A stretch of DNA of 64,000 nucleotides, from positions 124,001-188,000 of the forward strand of contig NZ_BMUF01000002.1 of assembly GCF_014650055.1 (NCBI RefSeq), given 5' to 3'. The translations under genes and the position numbers were made by a program. The notes under the pieces were generated by a model. It was given only the letters and a program-made list of their open reading frames with translations. It had not been told where the DNA came from and ran no database searches. This stretch comes from Streptomyces malachitofuscus. Lineage in GTDB: Bacteria; Actinomycetota; Actinomycetes; Streptomycetales; Streptomycetaceae. Positions 23,951 through 31,678 of this stretch are shown here, piece by piece (position 1 is the first letter of the stretch; the number at the start of each line of letters is the position of its first letter).

Positions 23951-24936
23951 AGGCCGCCGTCATCGAGTCCGTGGGCAAGGCCGTCGTCGCCGAGGTCCCG
24001 GACCCGACGCCAGGACCGCGCGATGTCGTCGTCGAGGTCGCGGCCTGCGGACTGTGCGGCACGGACCTGCACATCCTCCAGGGCGAGTTCGCGCCCAAAC
24101 TCCCGATCGTGCCGGGGCACGAGTTCGCCGGCGAGGTGGTCGGCGTCGGCTCCCAGGTCACGGAGGTGTCCGTCGGCGACCGGGTGGCGGTGGACCCCTC
24201 CCTTTACTGCCACGAGTGCCGCTACTGCCGTACCGGCCACAACAACCTCTGCGAGCGCTGGGCGGCGATCGGCGTCACCACGGCGGGCGGCGCGGCCCAG
24301 TACGCCGTGGCGCCCGTGGCGAACTGCGTCAAGCTCCCCGAGCACGTCCGCACCCAGGACGCGGCGCTGATCGAGCCCCTCTCCTGCGCGGTGCGCGGTT
24401 ACGACGTGCTCCAGTCGCGGCTCGGTGCCCATGTGCTGATCTACGGGTCCGGAACCATGGGTCTGATGATGCTGGAGCTCGCCAAGCGGACCGGGGCGGC
24501 GAGCGTGGACATGGTCGATGTGAACCCGACGCGGCTCGAGACGGCGCGGCAGCTGGGTGTCTCCGCCTCCGCGGCGACCCCGGACGAGCTGGACCGGCCG
24601 CAGGGATGGGACCTCGTCATCGACGCGACGGGGAACGCGGCGGCGATCCAGGACGGACTGGATCGGGTCTCCAAGGCAGGCACGTTTCTGCAGTTCGGGG
24701 TCGCGGACTATGCGACGCGGGTGCATATCGATCCGTACCGGATCTACAACCAGGAGATCACGATCACCGGGTCGATGGCCGTGCTGCACAGCTACGAGCG
24801 CGCGGCGGAGTTGTTCGCGGGCGGCGTGCTGAACCCGGACGTCTTCATCAGCGACCGCCTCCCCCTGGACCAGTACCCCCAGGCCCTGGACCAGTTCGCG
24901 GCGGGCGTCGGCCGGAAGATCGTGGTGGTCCCCTAG
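23947..24936 (+). CDS. zinc-dependent medium-chain alcohol (polyol) dehydrogenase
   Basis: This 329-residue MDR enzyme begins MKAAVIESVGKAVV. The catalytic zinc site is visible as CGLCGTDLHILQG and GHEFAGEVVGVG (Cys, His, Glu); the structural zinc lobe is CHECRYCRTGHNNLC with four cysteines. The nucleotide fold has IYGSGTMGLMMLELAKRTGA followed by an acidic residue, which favours NAD. Relatives oxidise sorbitol, mannitol, L-threonine or similar polyols. It is the last gene of the DeoR-led operon, so it should oxidise the imported polyol to a ketose. Confidence 0.9.
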   Translation: MKAAVIESVGKAVVAEVPDPTPGPRDVVVEVAACGLCGTDLHILQGEFAPKLPIVPGHEFAGEVVGVGSQVTEVSVGDRVAVDPSLYCHECRYCRTGHNNLCERWAAIGVTTAGGAAQYAVAPVANCVKLPEHVRTQDAALIEPLSCAVRGYDVLQSRLGAHVLIYGSGTMGLMMLELAKRTGAASVDMVDVNPTRLETARQLGVSASAATPDELDRPQGWDLVIDATGNAAAIQDGLDRVSKAGTFLQFGVADYATRVHIDPYRIYNQEITITGSMAVLHSYERAAELFAGGVLNPDVFISDRLPLDQYPQALDQFAAGVGRKIVVVP

Positions 24937-24972
24937 GCCTCCTTCGCCCCCGCCGCCCCTTCCCGTCCCGAC

Positions 24973-25050
24973 CTGGGGCTCCGCCCCAGACCCCGCTCCT
25001 CAAACGCCGGAGGGGCTGGATGTCAGCCCGTCCCTGGGGGCTGCGCCCCC
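24973..25050. repeat. Streptomyces-type GC-rich intergenic hairpin cassette
   Basis: CTGGGG-CTCCG-CCCCAG (24973-24989) and GGGGG-CTGCG-CCCCC (25036-25050) flank a segment with CTCCTCAAACGCCGGAGG. This arrangement is a widespread dispersed intergenic sequence of Streptomyces chromosomes and would also terminate the polyol operon, whose stop is 37 bases upstream. A related cassette occurs at 58307-58430. Confidence 0.6.
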
Positions 25051-25144
25051 GGCGACGGGGGGGGCGGGTGGCGGGGGCGAACGCACCCCTCGATCGGACC
25101 ACAGGTAAGGGAACGGTAAAACGCCCTCGCTCGTTCACTCAGGC

Positions 25145-26356
25145 ATGACAGCTATGACCCCCGGCTCGAACATCCCCCTCCCCACCGCCCGAGTGACGGT
25201 GGACGTCGCCGCCCCCGTGCGGCTAGACGTATCGGGCCTGCTGCTCACCGCCGACGGCAAGGTGCGCTCCGACGACGACTTCATCTTCTACAACCAGCCC
25301 ACCGGCCCCGGCGTGACCTACCGCTCCGGCGGCGGCACCACCCCCGACGCCATCACGGTCGACACCGCGGCCGTACCCCCCGGCATCGAGAAGATCGTCG
25401 TCACCGCGAGCCCCGACGCCGCCGGCCAGACCTTCCAGGGCATCGAACCGACGGCCACCATCCGCGGCGCGGACGACGGCACGGTCCTGGCGACCTTCAC
25501 TCCCCCGCGCCTCGGCTCCGAGACCGCACTCGTGGTCGTCGAGATCTACCTGCGCAACGGCGCCTGGAAGGCCCGCGCCGTCGGCCAGGGCTACGCCAAC
25601 GGCCTCGCCGGCATCGCCACCGACTTCGGCGTCACGGTCGAGGAACCGGCCGCCCCGGCCCAGCCGGCAGCCGCCCCCGCCCCGCCCGCGGCCCCGCCCG
25701 CCCCGCCGATGGCCGCCCCGCAGGCGCCCCCCGCCCCCGCCGCGCCGCCGGCCCCTCCCGCCGCCGCTCCCGGCACCGGGAAGATCAACCTCGACAAGGG
25801 CCGGGTCAGCCTGCAGAAGAACCAGACCGTCTCCCTGATGAAGGGCGGCCGCCCGCTGCTCTCCCAGGTCAAGATGGGTCTCGGCTGGGAGCCGGCCTAC
25901 CGCGGCAAGGACATCGACCTGGACGCCTCGGTCATCGCCTACGGCCCGCAGCGCAACCACATCGACAGCTGCTACTTCGGCAAGCTGCAGATCCTGAACG
26001 GCGCGATCCGCCACTCCGGCGACAACCTCACCGGCGAGGGCGGCGGGGACGACGAGGTGATCACCGTCGACCTCGGCCGCCTCCCCATGGAGGTCAGCGG
26101 CCTGGTCTTCACCGTCAACTCCTTCTCCGGCCAGAAGTTCACGGAGGTCGCCAAGGCCTACTGCCGCCTCCTGGACGCCACCACCGGCGAGGAGCTGGTC
26201 CGCTTCGACCTCACCGGCGCCGAACCGCAGACGGGCGTGATGATGGCGAAGCTGATCCGCCAGTTCTCCGGCGAGTGGGAGATGACCGCGATGGGCGACT
26301 TCGTGAAGTCGCGCACGGTCCGCGGCATGGTCAAGCCGTCCGCCCAGGCGCTGTAA
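25145..26356 (+). CDS. two-domain TerD-family protein
   Basis: The 403-residue protein holds an N-terminal TerD-like domain (about 12-166), a proline/alanine linker (167-211) and a second complete TerD domain (212-403). Calcium-site acidic clusters appear as RSDDDFIFYNQP in the first domain, and as DIDLDASVIAY, GGGDDEVITVDLG and RLLDATTGEELVRFDL in the second. TerD proteins bind calcium and are linked to tellurite tolerance, stress and differentiation in Streptomyces. It is monocistronic, ends at a strong bidirectional hairpin and is convergent with the TROVE gene. ATG at 25154 is a possible alternative start. Confidence 0.85.
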   Translation: MTAMTPGSNIPLPTARVTVDVAAPVRLDVSGLLLTADGKVRSDDDFIFYNQPTGPGVTYRSGGGTTPDAITVDTAAVPPGIEKIVVTASPDAAGQTFQGIEPTATIRGADDGTVLATFTPPRLGSETALVVVEIYLRNGAWKARAVGQGYANGLAGIATDFGVTVEEPAAPAQPAAAPAPPAAPPAPPMAAPQAPPAPAAPPAPPAAAPGTGKINLDKGRVSLQKNQTVSLMKGGRPLLSQVKMGLGWEPAYRGKDIDLDASVIAYGPQRNHIDSCYFGKLQILNGAIRHSGDNLTGEGGGDDEVITVDLGRLPMEVSGLVFTVNSFSGQKFTEVAKAYCRLLDATTGEELVRFDLTGAEPQTGVMMAKLIRQFSGEWEMTAMGDFVKSRTVRGMVKPSAQAL

Positions 26357-26376
26357 CCACCGCCGCCGATAAGCGA

Positions 26377-26405
26377 CGGCGGGTGCCCTGAGAGGGCACC
26401 CGCCG
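26377..26405. terminator. bidirectional hairpin between the TerD and TROVE genes
   Basis: CGGCGGGTGCCCT (26377-26389) pairs perfectly with AGGGCACCCGCCG (26393-26405) around a 3-base loop: a 13-base-pair stem between two convergent genes. Confidence 0.8.
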
Positions 26406-26408
26406 TTC

Positions 26409-27992
26409 TCATGCCGCCCAGGGCCAGTCGGCGTCCCGGCCGGCCTCGAGCAGCGGCACCATCCGGAAGGCGGCGTCCGACAGTCCCCCGAAGGTGTGCC
26501 GGTTCGCCGTGCCGGACGGACCGTGGCCCGCGCGGTATCCGGCCAGGTTCCAGGTGTACACCGGCACCTGCGGCGGGACCTGCTCGGTCGGGTCGCCGTA
26601 GTGGCTGTGGGCGTACTGCTCGTCGGTGACGATCAGCACCCGGTCGTGCCCCTTGTAGTGCCGGCGCACCGCCTCGGTCGTGTCGGTGCCGCCGAGGTCC
26701 CCGAACCGGTCGAGGATCCTCGGCACCGACTCGCCCCGGCGCAACCGCACCGGCTTGCTCGTCGAGCCGAACTCGACGAGGTCCGCCTTCGCGGCCCGCA
26801 GCGCGAGCGCCGTGCCGAAGACGGCCGCCGCGTCGGCGCGGGTGAGCTCGGAGCGGTCCGACATCCGCGAGTAGAACATCGAACCCGAGCGGTCCACGAG
26901 GACCAGCGTCCGGCCGGGCAGCGCGGGCACGTTGGCCAGCGAGTGGCCGAGCGCCTGCTCCAGCGGGTACGACCAGCGCAGCGACGGCGCGTGCCGGTAC
27001 GCGGCGAGGTACCGGAAGGGGAACTGCCGCGACCGGGCGACCTCCGCGGGGTCGGCGATGCGCGCGGCGACCTGAGCGGCCACCTCGTCGCGGACCCCGG
27101 CCTCGTCGAAGTTCCGCAGGTTGCGCACGAGCGCCATCGGGCCCATGGACGGGATGACGGCCTCCCAGGCCGCCTTGTCCATCGGTCCCTGCAGCCAGCC
27201 CGCCAGCGCCTCCCAGGTGAGGCCCGCGGCGGCGAGCCGCTCGGCACCGTCGGGCGCCGTGACGACCGCGCGCCGCTCCTCGACGGGCAGCGCCATCAGC
27301 GCGCGGTGGGCGGTGAGGACGCGGTTCGAGGCGGGCGGCTCCGCGGTGTCCGGGTGGTGCCGGCGGTCGAGGGCGTACCGGAACAGCTCGCCCTGCCACG
27401 GCTTGTCCGGGTCGGGAGCGGCGTGCACCAGGTTCAGGATGTCGCCGAACCGGTAACCCTTGGACGCGGTGTCGTACTTCAGCAGGGCCTTGCCCCCGTA
27501 GAGCCGGCGCACGGCGTCGGCGACCCCGCGCTTGACCGGCTTCGGAATGTTCCGGCCGTAGGTCGCCGTCCAGTAGGCGAGCAGCTCGCCGGGCTCGTCG
27601 GGCCGCCGCAGCACGGAGTCCACGACCCTGCGGTTCGACGGACCGTCGGTCGCACCGGCCTCCAGGCGGGCCTTGACGTACTCGGCGGCCCCCACGATCG
27701 ACGCGGTGCGCAGGTTGCCCTCGCCGCGCAGCCAGCCGAGCAGTCCGGCCGTCCAGGCCGGATCGGTCACCGCGAGCTCACGCACGAGCTTCGCAAACCG
27801 GTCGTCGCGGTGGTCGCCGCTCTCGTAGAAGGTCTGCTGCATCACGAAGTTGGCCACCGAGAGCAGGAAGAGCTCCGAGCGCGCGTCGCGCTCGCGGCCA
27901 CGGCCGCCCTGGTAGGTACGCAGCACACGGCCGGTGGACGTCACGCGCGACGTCGGCTGCGGCTTGGCGGCCCGGGTGTTGAATCGCGCCAT
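26409..27992 (-). CDS. rsr: Ro60-like TROVE-domain RNA-binding protein (Rsr)
   Basis: This 527-residue protein has a TROVE HEAT-repeat ring domain over about residues 15-350 (QGGRGRERDARSELFLLSVANFVMQ, LLGWLRGEGNLRTASIVGAAEYVKARL, MGPMALVRNLRNF) followed by a von Willebrand A domain with an intact MIDAS motif D367-R-S-G-S (VDRSGSMFYSRMSD) and TDTTEAV. Ro60 relatives bind Y RNAs and misfolded RNAs and work with exoribonucleases such as PNPase. GGGGGAATTCACC precedes the ATG. Directly upstream, in the same orientation, are Y-RNA-like sequences with tRNA mimics, the arrangement known from other bacterial Rsr loci. It is convergent with the TerD gene. Confidence 0.93.
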   Translation of the reverse strand: MARFNTRAAKPQPTSRVTSTGRVLRTYQGGRGRERDARSELFLLSVANFVMQQTFYESGDHRDDRFAKLVRELAVTDPAWTAGLLGWLRGEGNLRTASIVGAAEYVKARLEAGATDGPSNRRVVDSVLRRPDEPGELLAYWTATYGRNIPKPVKRGVADAVRRLYGGKALLKYDTASKGYRFGDILNLVHAAPDPDKPWQGELFRYALDRRHHPDTAEPPASNRVLTAHRALMALPVEERRAVVTAPDGAERLAAAGLTWEALAGWLQGPMDKAAWEAVIPSMGPMALVRNLRNFDEAGVRDEVAAQVAARIADPAEVARSRQFPFRYLAAYRHAPSLRWSYPLEQALGHSLANVPALPGRTLVLVDRSGSMFYSRMSDRSELTRADAAAVFGTALALRAAKADLVEFGSTSKPVRLRRGESVPRILDRFGDLGGTDTTEAVRRHYKGHDRVLIVTDEQYAHSHYGDPTEQVPPQVPVYTWNLAGYRAGHGPSGTANRHTFGGLSDAAFRMVPLLEAGRDADWPWAA

Positions 27993-28039
27993 GGTGAATT
28001 CCCCCGAATTCCCTCGATGGTGGAGGAAGGCGCGGCAAA

Positions 28040-28188
28040 GGTGGGTGGCCGAGAAACGAGTCGGCTGCGGAACATGTCAGGCGCGTCTTCCCTTTCCGCC
28101 ACATCGACCCTGGGCCGATGACGGGATTCGAACCCGCAGTGAACCTGATCCGGAGAAGTATCCGCTGCCTGCGCACCGGGCACCCACC
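28040..28188 (-). ncRNA. YrlA-like Y RNA with tRNA-mimic module (copy nearest rsr)
   Basis: Read on the minus strand, the module 28137-28083 has a T arm (GCGGG-TTCGAAT-CCCGT), then a 7-base-pair acceptor-like helix closed by a loop (CATCGGC-CCAGG-GTCGATG), then TG as positions 8-9, then a D arm (GCG...CGC with GG in the loop). This is tRNA order circularly permuted, as in bacterial YrlA RNAs. Outside it, TCAGG pairs with CCTGA, GGC-A-GCGGA with TCCGC-A-GCC, and GGTGGGTG (28188-28181) with CACCCACC (28047-28040), giving the long Ro-binding stem. Ends are inferred from pairing; the RNA would be about 149 nt. It ends 47 bases before the rsr ATG. Confidence 0.8.
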
Positions 28189-28189
28189 A

Positions 28190-28267
28190 AGTACTGCGCC
28201 TCCCGAGATCAAGTCGGCGGCGGCATCGGATTCTTTGAAGAGAAGAAGTAGCCGCAGCCCGCGCACC
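28190..28267 (-). ncRNA. short Y-RNA-like element without a tRNA module
   Basis: The element starts with the same 23-base block as its neighbours (GGTGCG..GGC.G....TACTTC, 28267-28245) but has no T or D arm. It can fold through CTGCG with CGCAG and a TTCTT/AAGAA hairpin. The 3' part GATCTCGGGAGG resembles GATCTCTGGA of the upstream RNA. It may be a compact Y RNA, a decayed copy, or a linker processed from a common transcript. Ends are uncertain. Confidence 0.45.
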
Positions 28268-28273
28268 GGGAGG

Positions 28274-28422
28274 TGCATGAAGTTGTGGTGTCCAGAGATC
28301 GAGGCCGGCGGAACCGACGAAGGTGCTCTGACCCCTGAGCTACACCGGCGCGTTGTGCCGGTGACGGGACTCGAACCCGCGACCGCCCCATTATCAGTGG
28401 AAGTAGGTCCTGCCTTCGCACC
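28274..28422 (-). ncRNA. YrlA-like Y RNA with tRNA-mimic module (distal copy)
   Basis: The module at 28380-28325 has a T arm (GCGGG-TTCGAGT-CCCGT), a 7-base-pair acceptor-like helix closed by ACAACGC (CACCGGC/GCCGGTG), TA as positions 8-9, and a canonical D arm (GCTC-AGGGGTCA-GAGC). The flanks pair as GGCGG with CCGCC, and the 5' GGTGC-GAAG with 3' CTTC-AT-GCACC, giving about 149 nt, nearly the same length as the copy next to rsr. The 5' GGTGCGAAGGCAG resembles the Ro-binding strand of animal Y RNAs (GGUCCGAAGGUAG). It starts about 50 bases beyond the phoX stop; no convincing promoter was seen. Confidence 0.8.
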
Positions 28423-28473
28423 TGGACGTGCATCACTTTAGGAGGGCGGCCCTCGTCCAGGCGAGCGAATTAA

Positions 28474-29913
28474 TCACCGGCGCTTCTGGCGCTTCCACGG
28501 ACCCGTGATGGCGACCATGATGCCCGGTTCCTGGATGTTGGCGTACAGGGTCCTGCCGTCGGGCGAGAAGGTCACGCCGGTGAATTCACTGAACTCCGGC
28601 TCCTGTTCGGTGCCGATGTTCAGTTCGTTGCGGGCGATGGGGTAGGTGCGGCCGCTGTCGGTCGCCCCGAACAGGTGCTGCGCGCCGTCCCCGTCCTCGG
28701 CGACGATCAGGCCGCCGTACGGCGAGACGGTGATGTTGTCGGGACCGTCGAAGGCGCCGTCCCGCGCCGGGTCCCGGTGGGCGCCGAGCAGGAGTTTCAG
28801 GGTCAGGGTGCGGCGCTTGGGGTCGTAGAACCAGACCTGGCCGTCGTGCTGTACGGGGCTCTCCTCGCGGGCGTAGGAGGAGACGATGTACGCCCCGCCG
28901 TCGCCCCACCACATGCCCTCGAGTTTGCGGCCCCGGGTGACCCGGCCGGGGCCGAACTGTTCGCGGACGGGCACCTCGCGGGCGTCACGGTCGGGCACGT
29001 CCACCCAGTCGACGCCGTACACCGTGCCGGTCCGCGTGGCCCGGGAGAGGTCGTCGACGTACCGGCCGCCGGAGTCGTAGCACTTGGGCGCCTGGAGGAC
29101 ACCGGCGTCGTCGGCGAGGGTGCGGAGCCGGCGCGGACCGTGGCGGAAGCCCTCCGGCGGGGTCCAGCGGTAGAAGAGGCCGTTGGGCCCGTCGGCGTCC
29201 TCGGTGAGGTAGGCGTGGCCGCGCCGGGGGTCGATGACGACGGCCTCGTGGTCGTAGCGGCCGAAGAACTTCAGCGGCCTGGGGTCGCGGTTGGCGCGCC
29301 GGTCGGCGGGGTCGACCTCGAAGACATAGCCGTGGTCCTCGGTCATGCCGTTCTCGCCGGCCCGGTCGGAGTTCTCCTCGCAGGTGAGCCAGGTGCCCCA
29401 CGGGGTGCTGCCGCCCGCGCAGTTGTTGGCGGTGCCGGCGATGCCGACCCATTCGGCGACGCTTCCGTCGGGGCGCACCTCGACGATCGTGCAGCCGCCG
29501 GGTGCGGCGGGGTCGTAGACGAGGCCCTCGGTGAGCGGCACCGGGAACTCGGCCTCGTCGCGCGGGCCGTCCATCTCGTGGTTGTTGACCAGCAGGGTGC
29601 TGCCGCGCGGGCCGGGGAAGGCGGCCGTTCCGTCGTGCTCGGCGGGCGTGAACTCACCGGTTTCCAGGCGGGTCCGCCCGGCGTGGGTGAGGACGCGGTA
29701 GGTGAACCCGGCGGGCAGGGCGAGGAGCCCCTCCGGGTCCGGCACGAGCGGCCCGTACCCCACGCCCCCGTCCCGGCCGGCGGCTTCTCCGGCGATACCG
29801 GCGGAGGCGAGGGCGTGGGGCGCGGAGGCGAGGGCGCCGGCAGTGCCCGCCAGCGCGATCCCGGCACCGGTGATCGCGGATGTTCTGGCGAAGTCCCTGC
29901 GGGTGAGCGACAT
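28474..29913 (-). CDS. PhoX-family alkaline phosphatase (Tat-exported)
   Basis: This 479-residue protein starts MSLTRRDFARTSAITGAG, a Tat twin-arginine signal ending near ALASA. The mature part is a DUF839/PhoX beta-propeller: LVNNHEMDGPRDE, GGSTPWGTWLTCEENSDRAGENGMTEDHGYVFEVDP, KFFGRYDHEAVVIDP and FDGPDNITVSPYGGLIVAEDG, which carry the iron-calcium site ligands including the Cys in LTCEEN. PhoX enzymes release phosphate from organic esters outside the cell. A two-unit PHO box 60-80 bases upstream predicts PhoP control under phosphate limitation. Confidence 0.9.
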   Translation of the reverse strand: MSLTRRDFARTSAITGAGIALAGTAGALASAPHALASAGIAGEAAGRDGGVGYGPLVPDPEGLLALPAGFTYRVLTHAGRTRLETGEFTPAEHDGTAAFPGPRGSTLLVNNHEMDGPRDEAEFPVPLTEGLVYDPAAPGGCTIVEVRPDGSVAEWVGIAGTANNCAGGSTPWGTWLTCEENSDRAGENGMTEDHGYVFEVDPADRRANRDPRPLKFFGRYDHEAVVIDPRRGHAYLTEDADGPNGLFYRWTPPEGFRHGPRRLRTLADDAGVLQAPKCYDSGGRYVDDLSRATRTGTVYGVDWVDVPDRDAREVPVREQFGPGRVTRGRKLEGMWWGDGGAYIVSSYAREESPVQHDGQVWFYDPKRRTLTLKLLLGAHRDPARDGAFDGPDNITVSPYGGLIVAEDGDGAQHLFGATDSGRTYPIARNELNIGTEQEPEFSEFTGVTFSPDGRTLYANIQEPGIMVAITGPWKRQKRR

Positions 29914-29971
29914 GCTGTCTCCAGGTGACGGTGGACAGGGCCGTGGGCCGTGCGCCCGTCAGGCTCCCGCC

Positions 29972-29993
29972 CCTACCTGAACGCGGGTTGAAC
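29972..29993 (-). promoter_or_regulatory. PHO box (two 11-base PhoP direct-repeat units)
   Basis: On the minus strand the sequence reads GTTCAACCCGC then GTTCAGGTAGG with no gap, matching the Streptomyces PhoP direct-repeat-unit consensus (GTTCA plus a less conserved tail, 11-base period). It is 59-80 bases upstream of the phoX start. Confidence 0.8.
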
Positions 29994-30028
29994 GCCGGGG
30001 GTCACGGCACTCCCCGCTCCCGTGAAGC

Positions 30029-31465
30029 TCAGCCGCCGTGCTGCGAGCGCGCCTTGAAGGCGGCCTTCCGCGCCTCCTTGGCGACCTTCTTGTCCGGGTG
30101 CAGCCGTCCCATGGCCTCCAGCACGTCCGCGGTGGCCGGGTGGTCCACCCGCCAGACGGCCTCGAAGAAGCCGCTGTGCTGCTGTGCCAGCCCTTCCACC
30201 AGGGAGCGCAGCTCCTCCGAGTTGCCCTCCGCGGCGAGCTGGGCGGCCACCGTGTCGATGGTCAGCCAGAAGATCATGGCCTCGGACGGCGGCGGCACGT
30301 CGGCGGCCCCGTGCTCGGCCAGCCACACTCGCGCCAGCCCGCCCAGTTCGGGATCGTCCAGCACCTCCCGCAGCGCGGGTTCGGCGGAGCCGCCGACCAG
30401 CGACAGGGCCTGCTGGCAGCGAAGTCGCCGCAGCGGCGCGCCCTCGTCGGCCCCGCGCGCCGCCGCCAGCAACTCCCGTGCGGACGCTAGGGGTTCGCGC
30501 CGGGCGAGCCACTGCTCGGTCTCCGCGTGGGCCGCCACCGGCGGGAAGCCGGCCGTGCCGTCGAGCAGCGCGTCGGCGCCCTTGTCGGCGAGGTCGCCGA
30601 CCGCCGGCGCCTCGAATCCGGCCTCCAGCAGCCGGGCGCGCAGCCCGTAGAGCCCGAGCGGGGTGAGCCGCACCATGCCGTAGCGGGAGACGTCGGTGTC
30701 GTCCTCCGGTGCGGCGGGCTCCTCGTCGGCGTCGGCCATGAGCGCCTCGTCGACCGGCTGGTACTCCACGAGTCCCACGGGCTCCAGCACGCGGAACTGG
30801 TCGTCCAGGCGCATCATCGCGTCGGACACCTGCTCCAGGACGTCATTGGTGGGTTCGGCCATGTCGCCGGGCACGATCACCGACGCGGCCAGCGCGGGCA
30901 GCGGCACGGGCGTCCCGGAGGGGTTTTCCTCCCCGGCCGTCAGCAGGTAGAGGTTGCCGAGCACCCCGTCCAGGAACTCGGCCTCGGCCTCGGGATCCCA
31001 GTCGAGGGCGTCGAGGTCGAGCTGCCCGGAGCCCTCACCCTCGGCGATGGCGTCGACGAGCCCGCCCAGATCGGGGACGCTCGCGTCGCCGAGCACCGTC
31101 TCCAGGGCGGCGAGCCAGACGCCCAGCACGTCCTGCGGCGAACCCCCGGTGAGCACCGCGAGTTCGGCGCCCGCCGCGACCGTCCCCTCCTCCTCGTCGA
31201 CGACCTCGACGAGCCCGGTGTCGACGGCGACGCGCCAGGCCTCACTGGCGTATGCGGCGGCGTCGTCCCCGGTCAGTCCCAGCTCCGCGGCGGCCCGCGG
31301 CAACTGCTCCTCGACGAGCCCGCCCCCCGCGTCCACGCGGGTCGCGGGCCCGGCCCAGCGGGCGAGCCGCGCGGCCCGGGAGAGCACCGGGGTGGACAGG
31401 GCGTCGCGCGCCAGCTCCGCTTCGGGACGCAGCCGCACCGGCGGCAGGATGGAGCTGTCTGACAT
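30029..31465 (-). CDS. conserved hypothetical protein
   Basis: I do not recognise a named domain. This 478-residue, strongly acidic, mostly helical soluble protein begins MSDSSILPPVRLRPEAELARDAL. It has an N-terminal winged-helix-like stretch (LTGDDAAAYASEAWRVAVDTGLVEVVDEEEG), an acidic middle with DADEEPAAPEDDTD near residue 245, and a C-terminal HEAT-like repeat region (LRRLRCQQALSLVGGSAEPALREVLDDPELGGLARVWLAEHG) ending in a basic tail (KKVAKEARKAAFKARSQ). No signal peptide or membrane segment is present. It has its own promoter region, divergent from the nuclease gene at 31679. Confidence 0.75.
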   Translation of the reverse strand: MSDSSILPPVRLRPEAELARDALSTPVLSRAARLARWAGPATRVDAGGGLVEEQLPRAAAELGLTGDDAAAYASEAWRVAVDTGLVEVVDEEEGTVAAGAELAVLTGGSPQDVLGVWLAALETVLGDASVPDLGGLVDAIAEGEGSGQLDLDALDWDPEAEAEFLDGVLGNLYLLTAGEENPSGTPVPLPALAASVIVPGDMAEPTNDVLEQVSDAMMRLDDQFRVLEPVGLVEYQPVDEALMADADEEPAAPEDDTDVSRYGMVRLTPLGLYGLRARLLEAGFEAPAVGDLADKGADALLDGTAGFPPVAAHAETEQWLARREPLASARELLAAARGADEGAPLRRLRCQQALSLVGGSAEPALREVLDDPELGGLARVWLAEHGAADVPPPSEAMIFWLTIDTVAAQLAAEGNSEELRSLVEGLAQQHSGFFEAVWRVDHPATADVLEAMGRLHPDKKVAKEARKAAFKARSQHGG

Positions 31466-31678
31466 CGGCTTGTTTCTCCTAGGGCCTCTTACGACTCAGC
31501 CGCTCAGCCTAGACGGATTTCCACCCATGCCGCCCACTTCATCTCCTCTTCGGTGAGCGTACGTGGCCGAAACCTTGACAAGTGGCTTGGCCAGGCTGGA
31601 GATTGACGCGCGTAGACAGGGAGTGACCCACGCTCCACCCTCGTCCCGGCGTAGATCACGTTCCCGGAGGGAATTCCG

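Noticed and set aside
28083..28380. Ordinary tRNA genes, because of T-arm (GGGTTCGANTCCC) and D-arm motifs on the minus strand
   Set aside because: The T arm precedes the D arm, the acceptor-like helix is closed by a loop, and there is no anticodon loop or CCA end. The order fits a Y-RNA tRNA mimic, not a tRNA.
31575..31604. Complete promoter for the secreted nuclease
   Set aside because: TTGACA is good, but the hexamer 18 bases on (GAGATT) is a poor -10, so it is mentioned only in the gene entry.
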